From Azonexus fungiphilus (GTDB lineage Bacteria; Pseudomonadota; Gammaproteobacteria; Burkholderiales; Rhodocyclaceae), in NCBI RefSeq assembly GCF_003634965.1, contig NZ_RBXP01000003.1, positions 27,332 to 91,331 of the forward strand: a stretch of 64,000 nt of DNA, written 5' to 3'. This document shows, in pieces, positions 36,888 through 45,144 of the stretch; position 1 is the first letter of the stretch; every line of letters starts with the position of its first letter. The translations under genes and the position numbers were made by a program. Under the pieces are notes generated by a model. That model did no database searches and was not told where the DNA came from. It was given only the letters and a program-made list of their open reading frames with translations.

Positions 36888-38377
36888 CGCGCGAACCTCG
36901 CGGCCAGTGCCTGGCTGGCGGCATCGGTCAGCTGCAGCCAGGGTTCGGTGAAAAAACCGATCGCCAGCAGCGCGCCGAGCGCGATGCCGCAGACCAGATA
37001 TTCCATCGGCAGCGTACGGTCGACGTCGTGCACGCCCGATTTTTCCTGCGACAGGAAGGCTTTCTGGAAACCCCAGAGGAGAAAGCCGGCAGCGGCGACG
37101 TTGCCGAGCGCGGTGGCCACCGTGGACAAGGCGCCGAAGCCGTCGATCGCCGCCTCGAGCACCAGGTGGGCGGCATCGAAGCCGGGCGTGCCCGGCATGC
37201 CGACGATGGCCAGGCCGAAGGTCAGGAAGGCGATGGCGAGGAAGGGAATACGCTCGAACAATCCGGACAGTTCGCCGAGTTCGGTGGTGCCGGTGCGGCG
37301 GAAGACGAAGCCGACGATGAACCACATCCCGGTCACCGCCAGCCCGAAGTTGGCGGCCAGCAGCATCGCCCCCTGGATGCCGGCGGCGTGCAGGCTGAAC
37401 AGGCCGATCACCAGCAGGCTGGTATGGCTGACCACGGCAAAGGCGAGCAGCCGGCGCAGGTTGGTCTGCAGGAAGGCGAGCGCGGCAGTGAAGAAGACCC
37501 CGGTCATGGCGAAGCCGACCACGTAGGGCTGCCAGGCGAGCACGGCGTCGGGCGTCAGCGGCAGGACGAAGCGGGCCATGCCGTAGATGCCGACCTTGAC
37601 CCCGACCATCAGCGCCGGCGCCACCGCGATCAGCCCGTGCTGGGCCATGTTCGGCAGCCAGCCGTGCAGCGGGAACAAGGGCGTGCGCACGGCCAGGCCG
37701 TAGAACAGCAGGTAGAAGGCGGCGGTCTGGAACTTGCCCGGCGGCAGTGTCCCGGTCAGCTCGAACAGGTCGAAGCTCCAGCGCCCGCCGCTGGCCTCGG
37801 CATGCCCCCAGCCGAGCACAAAGCAGCCGGCGACGAAAAGCGCCAGGCCGAAGCCCTGGTACTGGACGAAGCGCGCCAGCGCCTGCGTCTCGGCCCGCGA
37901 CGAGGCCCAGCGCCGGAGCAGGTAGACCACCGCCCACAGCTCCAGCGCCGAGAAAAAGGCGAACCAGGCGATGTTGACCGTCAACAGCATCCCGACCAGG
38001 CCGGCCTCGGCCAGCAGCAGCACGGCAAACAACCGCCCCGGCGAGATCATGCCGCGGCTCATCCCGTACAGCGTCATCAGCAGCGTGAGCAAGGTCGCCA
38101 GCAGCAAAAACACCACCGAAATGCCGTCGACCGCGACATGGTAGCCGAGCGCGTCGATCCGCTCGGCGAGCTGGAAGGCGGCCTGCAGGGAATCGATCCG
38201 GCTGGCCGCGAAACCGGCCAGCAGGAGTTCGGCAAGCGCCGCCAGCTTGCCGGCGAGGACCGCCGCCGGCCGTTCGCCGAGCGCGAAGACCAGCGCCGCG
38301 CCGCACAGCGGCAGCAACTGCAGCAGGAACAGCAGCGGCAGCGCCGCCTGCTGGTGCCAGAAGATCTCGCCGGCCAT
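36884..38377 (-). CDS. NuoM-like proton-translocating subunit (second; Lys-to-Arg variant)
   Basis: A 497-residue polytopic membrane protein of the same family. The glutamate is kept (Glu146 in FFSALELWAVVYLL) and so is the second lysine (Lys261 in VGVKVGIYGM). The first lysine, however, is Arg231 (YGLAVRTPLFPLHGWLP). It differs from the other two NuoM-like proteins in FQKAFLSQEKSGVHDVDRTLPMEY near the C-terminus. It shares one base with the stop of DabB (TGATG) and overlaps the next gene by 4 bases, so the subunits are probably made in fixed ratio. Confidence 0.88.
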   Translation of the reverse strand: MAGEIFWHQQAALPLLFLLQLLPLCGAALVFALGERPAAVLAGKLAALAELLLAGFAASRIDSLQAAFQLAERIDALGYHVAVDGISVVFLLLATLLTLLMTLYGMSRGMISPGRLFAVLLLAEAGLVGMLLTVNIAWFAFFSALELWAVVYLLRRWASSRAETQALARFVQYQGFGLALFVAGCFVLGWGHAEASGGRWSFDLFELTGTLPPGKFQTAAFYLLFYGLAVRTPLFPLHGWLPNMAQHGLIAVAPALMVGVKVGIYGMARFVLPLTPDAVLAWQPYVVGFAMTGVFFTAALAFLQTNLRRLLAFAVVSHTSLLVIGLFSLHAAGIQGAMLLAANFGLAVTGMWFIVGFVFRRTGTTELGELSGLFERIPFLAIAFLTFGLAIVGMPGTPGFDAAHLVLEAAIDGFGALSTVATALGNVAAAGFLLWGFQKAFLSQEKSGVHDVDRTLPMEYLVCGIALGALLAIGFFTEPWLQLTDAASQALAARFAR

Positions 38378-39900
38378 CACAGGATCACCACGAACGTGAC
38401 CATCACGGCCATCATCAGGTAACGCGGCTGTTCGAGCAGTTCCTCGAGCACCCGCAGCCAGTGCCCGGCCTCGCGCAGCAGGCGCTCGCCGATGCCGCCG
38501 CGGCCGCGCAGCAGCAGCCGGTTCTCGAAGCGCTGCAGGAGGCCGGCCGCCGCCGCCAGCAGGCGCCCGGGCAGGCCGTCGGCGCAGACCAGCGAACGCC
38601 CCGGATCGACCGGCCGGCCGCGCCCCGGCTCGCCGATCGCCCGGTCGATGAAGTTGGCTTCGAGCGCGCGCACGTCGCGGGCGATCGCCCTGGTCGGCTC
38701 GGCGAGCAGTGCCAGGCCCAGCTGGTCGAACCAGAAACGCTGCAGCGCCGCGCCGTAGAGCCAGCGGTTGGCGGCCAGCCAGCGCGGCGGCGCCGGCGGC
38801 CGCTCGCGCGTCAGCGTCAGCCACGACGGCGCCAGCAGGAATTGCCAGGTCCGCCAGGCGGCATGCAGGCAGAGGTGCGCGGTAGCCAGGGTCGTCCAGC
38901 CGAGGCCGATGGCGACGAACATCAGCCCGACCTGGAACACCGTCGCATAGATCAGCGCCGACTTGACGTCGCTCTGGACCAGCCCGCACAGCCAGGCGTA
39001 GAGCGCACTCAGCGCACCGATCAGGAGCAGCCCGCCACGCACGTCGGGCAGTTGCTGCAGCCAGGGATCGAGGCGCAGCACCAGGAAGACCCCGGCGTGC
39101 ACCAGCAGCGCGCCGTAGAAAATCGCCGACGACGGCGTCGGCCCCTCGAGCGCCCGCGCGATCCACGGCGTGAACGGCAACTGCGCCGACTTGACCAGCG
39201 CCGCGACGACGAAACCGAGCGCCAGCACGCGCAGATCGACCAGCGGCAGACGGGCGGCGAACAGGTCCTGCCACTCGAAGCTGCCGACCCAGAAAGCGGC
39301 CAGCCCGAGCGCAAAGAGCAGGCCGGCGTCACCGGCGCGGTTGGTGACGAAGGCGAACAGCGCGTTGCCGGTCGCCTGCGGGCGCTGCCAGGCGTAGCCG
39401 ATGAGCAGGAAGGAGGCGACGCCGCACATTTCCCAGCCGAGGAAGAGCAGCAGCCCGTTGCCGGCGAGCAACAGCGCCTGGATGCCGGCCAGGAACAGGC
39501 CGAGGACGATGAAATAGCGGTGGAAGCCCGGCTCGCGATGCAGGTAGGGCGCCGAGAAGCGGACCACCAGCCAGCCGGTGAGCGCCGCCAGCGTCGCCAC
39601 CGGCAGCGACAGCGCGTCGAGCAGGAAGGAAACCCGGCCCTGCCAGTGAGCCGCAGCGAACCACGTGGCGACGACACGGCTGCCCGGCCAGCCGTGCCAG
39701 ATCACCGACAGGTCGATCGCCAGCAACAGCAGCAGTGCGCCCAGCGCCGCGGCTTCGGCCAGGCGTGCGGTCGGCGGCTCGCCGGCATCGCCGGCGGTAC
39801 GCCCGAGCAGCACGCGGATACCGGTCAGCGCCGCCGCCAGCAGCGGCAGCAAGGGCACCAGCCAGACCCAGTCGGCAACTGCGCGCAAGCCGGCGATCAT
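38377..39900 (-). CDS. dabB: NuoL-like membrane subunit, probable DabB
   Basis: A 507-residue protein of the NuoL/MrpA-like antiporter family. It shows Glu157 (LFLGWEMCGVASFLLIGYAW), Lys237 (ALVKSAQLPFTPWIARALEGPTP) and VQSDVKSALIYATVFQVGLMF, all typical of NuoL and DabB. It is directly downstream of DabA with a 4-base overlap. In the two-gene DAB system DabB is the cation-coupled partner that energises DabA; the same role is inferred here. The C-terminal 130 residues are more polar (ANFIDRAIGEPGRGRP) with one last helix. Confidence 0.9.
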   Translation of the reverse strand: MIAGLRAVADWVWLVPLLPLLAAALTGIRVLLGRTAGDAGEPPTARLAEAAALGALLLLLAIDLSVIWHGWPGSRVVATWFAAAHWQGRVSFLLDALSLPVATLAALTGWLVVRFSAPYLHREPGFHRYFIVLGLFLAGIQALLLAGNGLLLFLGWEMCGVASFLLIGYAWQRPQATGNALFAFVTNRAGDAGLLFALGLAAFWVGSFEWQDLFAARLPLVDLRVLALGFVVAALVKSAQLPFTPWIARALEGPTPSSAIFYGALLVHAGVFLVLRLDPWLQQLPDVRGGLLLIGALSALYAWLCGLVQSDVKSALIYATVFQVGLMFVAIGLGWTTLATAHLCLHAAWRTWQFLLAPSWLTLTRERPPAPPRWLAANRWLYGAALQRFWFDQLGLALLAEPTRAIARDVRALEANFIDRAIGEPGRGRPVDPGRSLVCADGLPGRLLAAAAGLLQRFENRLLLRGRGGIGERLLREAGHWLRVLEELLEQPRYLMMAVMVTFVVIL

Positions 39901-42851
39901 CGGCCACTCCCGAGCAGCAGCGCCGGCGGCAACGGCCCGCGCTCGCCGGCGAACCAGTCGGCCGAACGCCCGACCTGCGGCAGCACGGCCGCGCCGGACC
40001 AGGCCAGCCAGCCGCGCCGCGGGCAATAGCGCGAGAGTTCGGCGGTCGACGGGTGCTGGGCGGCAAAATTGATCCAGCCGTTGCCGATCAGTTCCTGCAG
40101 CGCCGGCTGGCGTTCGAGGATCGCCGAAAGCACCGCCGGTGCCTGCTCGACGACGACCAGCAGGCGCATCGGCTCGTGGATTTCGACCATCTGCCAGGGC
40201 AGCCCGGTGCGCAGGTCGGAATCGGCACCGGCCATCACCCCGAACAGCCCGGTCAGGTTGTGGGTGACCTTGGAGCCGCAGCCGAAGCGCTCATTGTCCA
40301 CGGTCGAGAAATAGTATTCGAGGGCGATGCCGGCGCCGACCGGGCCGGCGGCGAGGAGGATGCGCTCGACGATGGCGCCGTCGTCGTCGGCCGACGGATC
40401 GTAGGACACCAGGAAGACGCGGCGGTCGAGGAAGAGGCCGCGGGTGGCCGCGCGGCGACCGATGAAGGCCGCGGCGTTGGTGGCGTGGCCGAGTTCCGGC
40501 CGGACCTGGGCGAGGTCGGCGACACGCCCGGCGACGTGACGCCGGGCCTGCCAGGGACTCGCCTGCGGCGGCGCCGAGGCGAGCCGGCGGCAACGTTCGG
40601 CGGCGTGCCGGCGACAGGCCTCGGCGAGCGCCGCCAGCAAGCGGTCGAGGGCCGGCTGCCAGGCCGCCGGCACCTGCTCGAGGTCGTACCAGGCGACGCC
40701 GTCGTCGCCGGTGTGGTGTTCGGCGGCGACGAACCAGCAATCGTCGCCGATGACGATGCCGCGTCCGGCCAGCCCGGCACGGACCTCCGGGCGATTGGCC
40801 ATGGTCGCCAGGACGCGCGCGTTCGGCCCGCCGTGACGACCGGAGCAGGCGCCGCAATCGTAGGCCGAGAGATGCGGATTGTTGCGGCTGCCCGAACCGT
40901 GGCCGAGGATCAGCACCAGTGGCGCGAACCCCGTGCTCAGGCCGATCGTGGCGAGGAAGGCGGCGACCCGCTCGACCTGCTCGGCAGTACTGAAGGCGCC
41001 CGCGCTGCCAACCTCGGCGACCGTCGCGACGGTGCCCTCGAACTGCTGGCGCCAGCGCTCGCCGGCGCGCGCCAGCCAGGCCGGCGCCAGCGAACTGGCA
41101 GTGAGCGCGGCCAGCGCCGGCAGGCCGGCGACAGCGGTGAGCAGCGGCCCGGCCAGGGGCGCGCGACGGCTTCCCTGGTAGAGCCGCTCGCGCCAGCGCA
41201 GGCGCGTCTCGCGGCGCCGGGCGTGGCGGGCCAGGACCGCTTCCTGGCCCGGCTGCGGCTGTTCGCGGACGTGGTTTTCCGGGGTCACGACGACCGGGCA
41301 GAGCGCCACCGGCGCCGGATCGTCGATCCCCTGCCAGAACATCGGCACGCCGAAGAAACCCGCGGCGCCGAAGGTCTCGATGTCCGGCGCGACTTCCTCG
41401 AGGTGGCGGCGGGTGCCTTCCTCGCGATCGTCCATGCACATCACCACCTGCGCCGACACGGCCGGCAGCGGCCGCCGCCGGCGGGCATTCGCCGCCAGTG
41501 CGGCGAACAGCTGTTCGCGGTAGTGGCCTTCATAGGCCAGCAGCCAGACCTGGCTGACCAGTTCGTCCGGCAGCGCCGCATCGACCGCCAGCAGGCGTGC
41601 CGCCGCCTCGCCATCCAGTGCCCCGGCAGCCAGGCCGAGACCATCGACCAGGCGGCGCAGGCGGCAGGCGCGCTGCGTCGCCGCATCGTCAGCCAGCACC
41701 GGCGCCAGGCTCGCCGCCAGTTCGTCCCAGCCATGCCCCGGGCGGCCGTCGCGACTGGCCGCGCACAGCCCGGCGGCGGCGGCGAGCAGGTCCTCGGGGA
41801 CGGCGCCGGCAGCCAGCGCATCGCGCACCAGGAACTCGCCCGGGCTGGCCTGGTAGTAGGCGACCAGCTCGTCGAAGGCAAGCGGCGCTCCGGTCAGTCG
41901 CCGGCACAACTCTGCGCACAACTGCTGCTCGAGGAAGACGCGCACCGCCAGGTAGTCGACCATCGCCACCGGCACCCCGTCGCCGACTGCCGGATGCCGG
42001 TCGCGCCAGAGGAACATTCCCGACCAGCCGGGCAGCTCGAGCGCCAGCCGCTCGAGGTAGCCGGGCCAGCGTGCGGCGTCGGGCAGCAGCGCGCCCAGCG
42101 CCGTTTCGATGACCGCCAGCGGATCCTCGGGCAACTGGCGGATCTCGTCGCGGATGCCGGGCAGCTCGTCGAGCTCCCAGGCCAGGTCGAGGGCGGCACT
42201 GCTTTTCCAGGCGGCGAAGAAGCCGCTGCCGCACTCGGGGTTGCGCCAGGCCGCCAGGCCAAGGTCGAGGTGGGCGGCGAGATGGCGCTGCAGGGCGCTG
42301 CGCACGCGCGCAAAAAGGTCCTCGCCGGCAAGCGCTTCGAGCAGCTCGCGCAGGCTGTGCTGGCGGCCGACGCCGGCGCACCGCGCCTGCCAGCGCGAGG
42401 CGGCAAGCTGGCGCCAGTCGACCGGCGGCGACGCGGTCACGGTCAACGCCCGACAATCGGCAAAAACCGCGTCGGCTCCGTACTCGCCGGCCCGCCAGGT
42501 ACGCGTTGCCGCGGCCGCCGGCGCAGGTTCGGCGAGCAGCGCGGCGAGCAGCACCTCGGCCCGCGTCAGCCCGGGCAGCACCTCGGCCGCGAGGGCGTCG
42601 ACGCCGGCATCGGCGAGCGCCGCCAGCAGGTCGTCGCGACTGATGCGACCGGCGGCGAAGGCGGCGAGGAACTGCGCCCGCGGCCACCAGGCGCGCGCCC
42701 CGGTTAGCGCCTGGGCGACCGCCAGGGCCTCGGCGAAGGGCAGATGCTGAAAGCCGTGCAGCGTGTTGTGATGAACGAAATCGCGGATCGGCGCCTGCGC
42801 CGGCAGGCGGTGCTCGAGCTCATCGATCCACTGCTGCAGGCGTTCGCGCAT
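39897..42851 (-). CDS. dabA: DabA (DUF2309/UPF0753), inorganic-carbon uptake protein
   Basis: Large cytosolic zinc protein (984 residues) that in the DAB system acts as an energy-coupled, beta-carbonic-anhydrase-like CO2-to-bicarbonate converter. The predicted zinc and catalytic residues are all present: Cys472 and Asp474 (VVMCMDDREEG), His651 (LILGHGSGSRNNP) and Cys666 (AYDCGACSGRHGGP). The His–Cys gap is 15, as in Halothiobacillus DabA (His524/Cys539). The N-terminal IRDFVHHNTLHGFQHLPF is also a family mark. Start 42851 stands 1 base after the upstream stop; an ATG at 42866 is an alternative. It is longer than the roughly 830-residue Halothiobacillus protein. Confidence 0.94.
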   Translation of the reverse strand: MRERLQQWIDELEHRLPAQAPIRDFVHHNTLHGFQHLPFAEALAVAQALTGARAWWPRAQFLAAFAAGRISRDDLLAALADAGVDALAAEVLPGLTRAEVLLAALLAEPAPAAAATRTWRAGEYGADAVFADCRALTVTASPPVDWRQLAASRWQARCAGVGRQHSLRELLEALAGEDLFARVRSALQRHLAAHLDLGLAAWRNPECGSGFFAAWKSSAALDLAWELDELPGIRDEIRQLPEDPLAVIETALGALLPDAARWPGYLERLALELPGWSGMFLWRDRHPAVGDGVPVAMVDYLAVRVFLEQQLCAELCRRLTGAPLAFDELVAYYQASPGEFLVRDALAAGAVPEDLLAAAAGLCAASRDGRPGHGWDELAASLAPVLADDAATQRACRLRRLVDGLGLAAGALDGEAAARLLAVDAALPDELVSQVWLLAYEGHYREQLFAALAANARRRRPLPAVSAQVVMCMDDREEGTRRHLEEVAPDIETFGAAGFFGVPMFWQGIDDPAPVALCPVVVTPENHVREQPQPGQEAVLARHARRRETRLRWRERLYQGSRRAPLAGPLLTAVAGLPALAALTASSLAPAWLARAGERWRQQFEGTVATVAEVGSAGAFSTAEQVERVAAFLATIGLSTGFAPLVLILGHGSGSRNNPHLSAYDCGACSGRHGGPNARVLATMANRPEVRAGLAGRGIVIGDDCWFVAAEHHTGDDGVAWYDLEQVPAAWQPALDRLLAALAEACRRHAAERCRRLASAPPQASPWQARRHVAGRVADLAQVRPELGHATNAAAFIGRRAATRGLFLDRRVFLVSYDPSADDDGAIVERILLAAGPVGAGIALEYYFSTVDNERFGCGSKVTHNLTGLFGVMAGADSDLRTGLPWQMVEIHEPMRLLVVVEQAPAVLSAILERQPALQELIGNGWINFAAQHPSTAELSRYCPRRGWLAWSGAAVLPQVGRSADWFAGERGPLPPALLLGSGR

Positions 42852-42852
42852 C

Positions 42853-44301
42853 TCAGCTCCCGGCAAACAGCGCGGCGATGCGCGCGGTGCTGCCGCCGAC
42901 CAGCGTCAGCAACGGCGCCGGCCAGATGCCGACGACGACGATGCCGGCGGCAAGCAGCCCGGCGGCGACGGTCTCGCTGCCGCTCATGTCGTCCGGACCG
43001 GTGCTGCGGACGGCCGGGCGCAGCAGGTGACCGACGACGCGCAGGCCGTAGGCGGCGCCGACCAGCATCGCCAGGCCGAGCCCGATCACCCACAGCCCCC
43101 AATGACGGAAGGCGCCGACCAGCACGTGCAGCTCGGCAACGAAACCGGCGCTGCCGGGCAGGCCGATCGCGGCGAACAGTCCGAAGGCGACGAAGAAGGC
43201 GAAGCGCGGCGCGCGGCCACGCAGGCCGTCGTAGTCGGCCAGGTCACGACTGTGCGTGCGCCGGTAGAGCAGCCCGACGACGAGGAAAAGCAGCGCCGCC
43301 GACAGGCCGTGCGCGACCATCTGCAGCACGGCGCCGTTGAAGCCGGCGGGATCGAGCGCGGCGATCCCGAGCAGGACGATGCCCATGTGCGAGATCGACG
43401 AATACGCGACCATCGCCTTCAGGTCCTGCTGCCGCCAGGCGAGCAGCGCGCCGTAGAGCAGGCTGGCCAGGGCCAGGGCCGCCAGCCCGTCCTGGACCGC
43501 AACGAAGGCCGCCGGCAAGGTCTCGGCCGCCCGGATCAGCCCGTAGGCACCCATCTTCAGCAAGACGCCGGAAAGCAGGATGGACACCGGGCTGGGCGCC
43601 TCGACATGGGCCAGCGGCAACCAGCCGTGCAGCGGCACCACCGGCATCTTGACGGCGAAGCCGATGAACAGGCCGGCGAAGATCAGCAACTGCATGGCCG
43701 GCGGCAGGCCGCGCCCCCCCTCGGCCATGTCGTGCATGGCGAAGCTGTGGCCGGGCGCCGCGTCATAAAGGAAGAGCAGCGCGACCAGCATGAACACCGA
43801 ACCGCCCAGCGTGTACAGGAAGAAGTTCAGCGCCGCACGCTGGCGATTCTCGCCGCCGAGCCGGTCGATCATGAAAAACAGCGGGATCAGCGTCGCTTCC
43901 CAGAAGACGTAGAAGAGCGACCAGTCGCGTGCGGTAAACACGCCGAACATCGCCGACTGCAGGAGCAGCAGCAGCACGTAGTAGAGACGCGGACTGTCGA
44001 TGTGGCGCGAGACGAGCACCGCGACCAGCGTCAATAGCGCGGTCAACCCGACCATGGACAGGGAAATGCCGTCGATACCGAGCGCGAAGTAGGAGCCGAG
44101 GCGGGCGTTCCAGGCGCGGCTTTCGAACAGTTGCACCGGCGCGCCGGCCGGATCGAAGACAACGAGCAAGGCGCCGGTGACGAGCAGCGCCGCGAGCGCC
44201 CAGGCCAATGCCAGGCGCCACAGCAATTGCCGGTGCTGGCCCGGAATCACGGCCAGCAACGCGGCGCCGAACACCGGCAGGAACACCAGCAGCTTCAGCA
44301 C
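42853..44301 (-). CDS. NuoM-like proton-translocating subunit (first gene of the DAB-like operon)
   Basis: A 482-residue polytopic membrane protein, the most canonical NuoM type in this operon. It has Glu135 (YVFWEATLIPLFFMIDRLGG), Lys218 (GFAVKMPVVPLHGWLPLAH), Lys249 (LLKMGAYGLIRA), Lys295 and His305 (DLKAMVAYSSISHMG). It starts at GTG with GGAGGAAGG just ahead. It is first in a run of six genes with overlaps or gaps of 0–8 bases. The promoter should lie in 44302–44464, shared with the divergent HTH–receiver gene. Confidence 0.9.
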   Translation of the reverse strand: MLKLLVFLPVFGAALLAVIPGQHRQLLWRLALAWALAALLVTGALLVVFDPAGAPVQLFESRAWNARLGSYFALGIDGISLSMVGLTALLTLVAVLVSRHIDSPRLYYVLLLLLQSAMFGVFTARDWSLFYVFWEATLIPLFFMIDRLGGENRQRAALNFFLYTLGGSVFMLVALLFLYDAAPGHSFAMHDMAEGGRGLPPAMQLLIFAGLFIGFAVKMPVVPLHGWLPLAHVEAPSPVSILLSGVLLKMGAYGLIRAAETLPAAFVAVQDGLAALALASLLYGALLAWRQQDLKAMVAYSSISHMGIVLLGIAALDPAGFNGAVLQMVAHGLSAALLFLVVGLLYRRTHSRDLADYDGLRGRAPRFAFFVAFGLFAAIGLPGSAGFVAELHVLVGAFRHWGLWVIGLGLAMLVGAAYGLRVVGHLLRPAVRSTGPDDMSGSETVAAGLLAAGIVVVGIWPAPLLTLVGGSTARIAALFAGS

Positions 44302-44464
44302 CCTTCCTCCGCCCTTATCGTTGTCATTTTGATGGACGGATTATGCCAGCCCGCGGGCACGGAATGGCAAAACCATCAAATTGACAAAGGTAAGGGGTGA
44401 TTCCTTGCCCAAATGAACAATCATTCAGTTACAATTTGGCAGATTTTGCAATTTGAAGACGACT

Positions 44465-45049
44465 ATGGCAGACAACGAATTCCTCAGCACCCGGCAAGCC
44501 GCCCAGCGCCTTGGCGTTTCCCTGGGCACCGTGCAGAACATGGTCGAGAGTGGTGTTCTCGATGCCTGGAAGACGGCCGGCGGCCACCGGCGCATTCCCG
44601 CCAGCTCGGTCGAAGCCCTGCTGGCCAAGCGCCGCAAGCAGATCGCCCGCCCCGGCGAAGCCTCGGGCCAGCTCGACATCCTCGTCGCCGAGGATGATCC
44701 GACCTTGCAGAAGCTCTACCAGATGACGTTCGACAGCTGGAAGCTGCCGATCACGCTGCGCATCGTCGGCGACGGTTTCGAAGGCCTGCTTCAGGTCGGT
44801 CAGCAGATGCCCGACATCCTGATCGCCGACCTGATGATGCCCGGCATGGACGGTTTCGAGATGATCCGCCGGCTGCGCACGATGCCCGACCTGAGCAGCA
44901 TGGACATCATCGTCGTCAGTGCCATCGACGCCGACGAGATCCGCGAGCGCGGCATGCCGGCCGACGTCACCGTATTCGCCAAGCCGATCCCCTTCCACGA
45001 GCTCAAGGGCTTCGTTCTCGGCCGCCTGGCGGCGCGCCAGCGCAGCTGA
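44465..45049 (+). CDS. HTH (excisionase/MerR-type) – receiver fusion protein
   Basis: A 194-residue regulator with an unusual order. An N-terminal excisionase-type helix-turn-helix comes first (residues 5–55, LSTRQAAQRLGVSLGTVQNMVESG, with GGHRRIP). A complete receiver follows (residues 70–188) with acidic pair Glu76/Asp77–Asp78, phospho-acceptor Asp122 (LIADLMMPGMDG) and lysine in FAKPIPF. Most response regulators have the receiver first. It is divergent from the DAB-like operon and could control it; it is also 95 bp upstream of a chemoreceptor. The ATG at 44465 was chosen over a TTG four codons earlier. Confidence 0.87.
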   Translation: MADNEFLSTRQAAQRLGVSLGTVQNMVESGVLDAWKTAGGHRRIPASSVEALLAKRRKQIARPGEASGQLDILVAEDDPTLQKLYQMTFDSWKLPITLRIVGDGFEGLLQVGQQMPDILIADLMMPGMDGFEMIRRLRTMPDLSSMDIIVVSAIDADEIRERGMPADVTVFAKPIPFHELKGFVLGRLAARQRS

Positions 45050-45144
45050 ACGACAGCGAACGACCCGCTTGAGGAGTTAACGAAGACCGGCCAGGCTACG
45101 CACGAATCCCTTTCCGACGACAACAACCAGACAGGAGACAAAAG

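Noticed and set aside
35445..44301. Remnant of a Complex I (nuo) operon
   Set aside because: Only NuoL/M-type subunits are present; the peripheral arm genes, nuoH, nuoK and nuoN are absent, while DabA sits in the middle of the operon.
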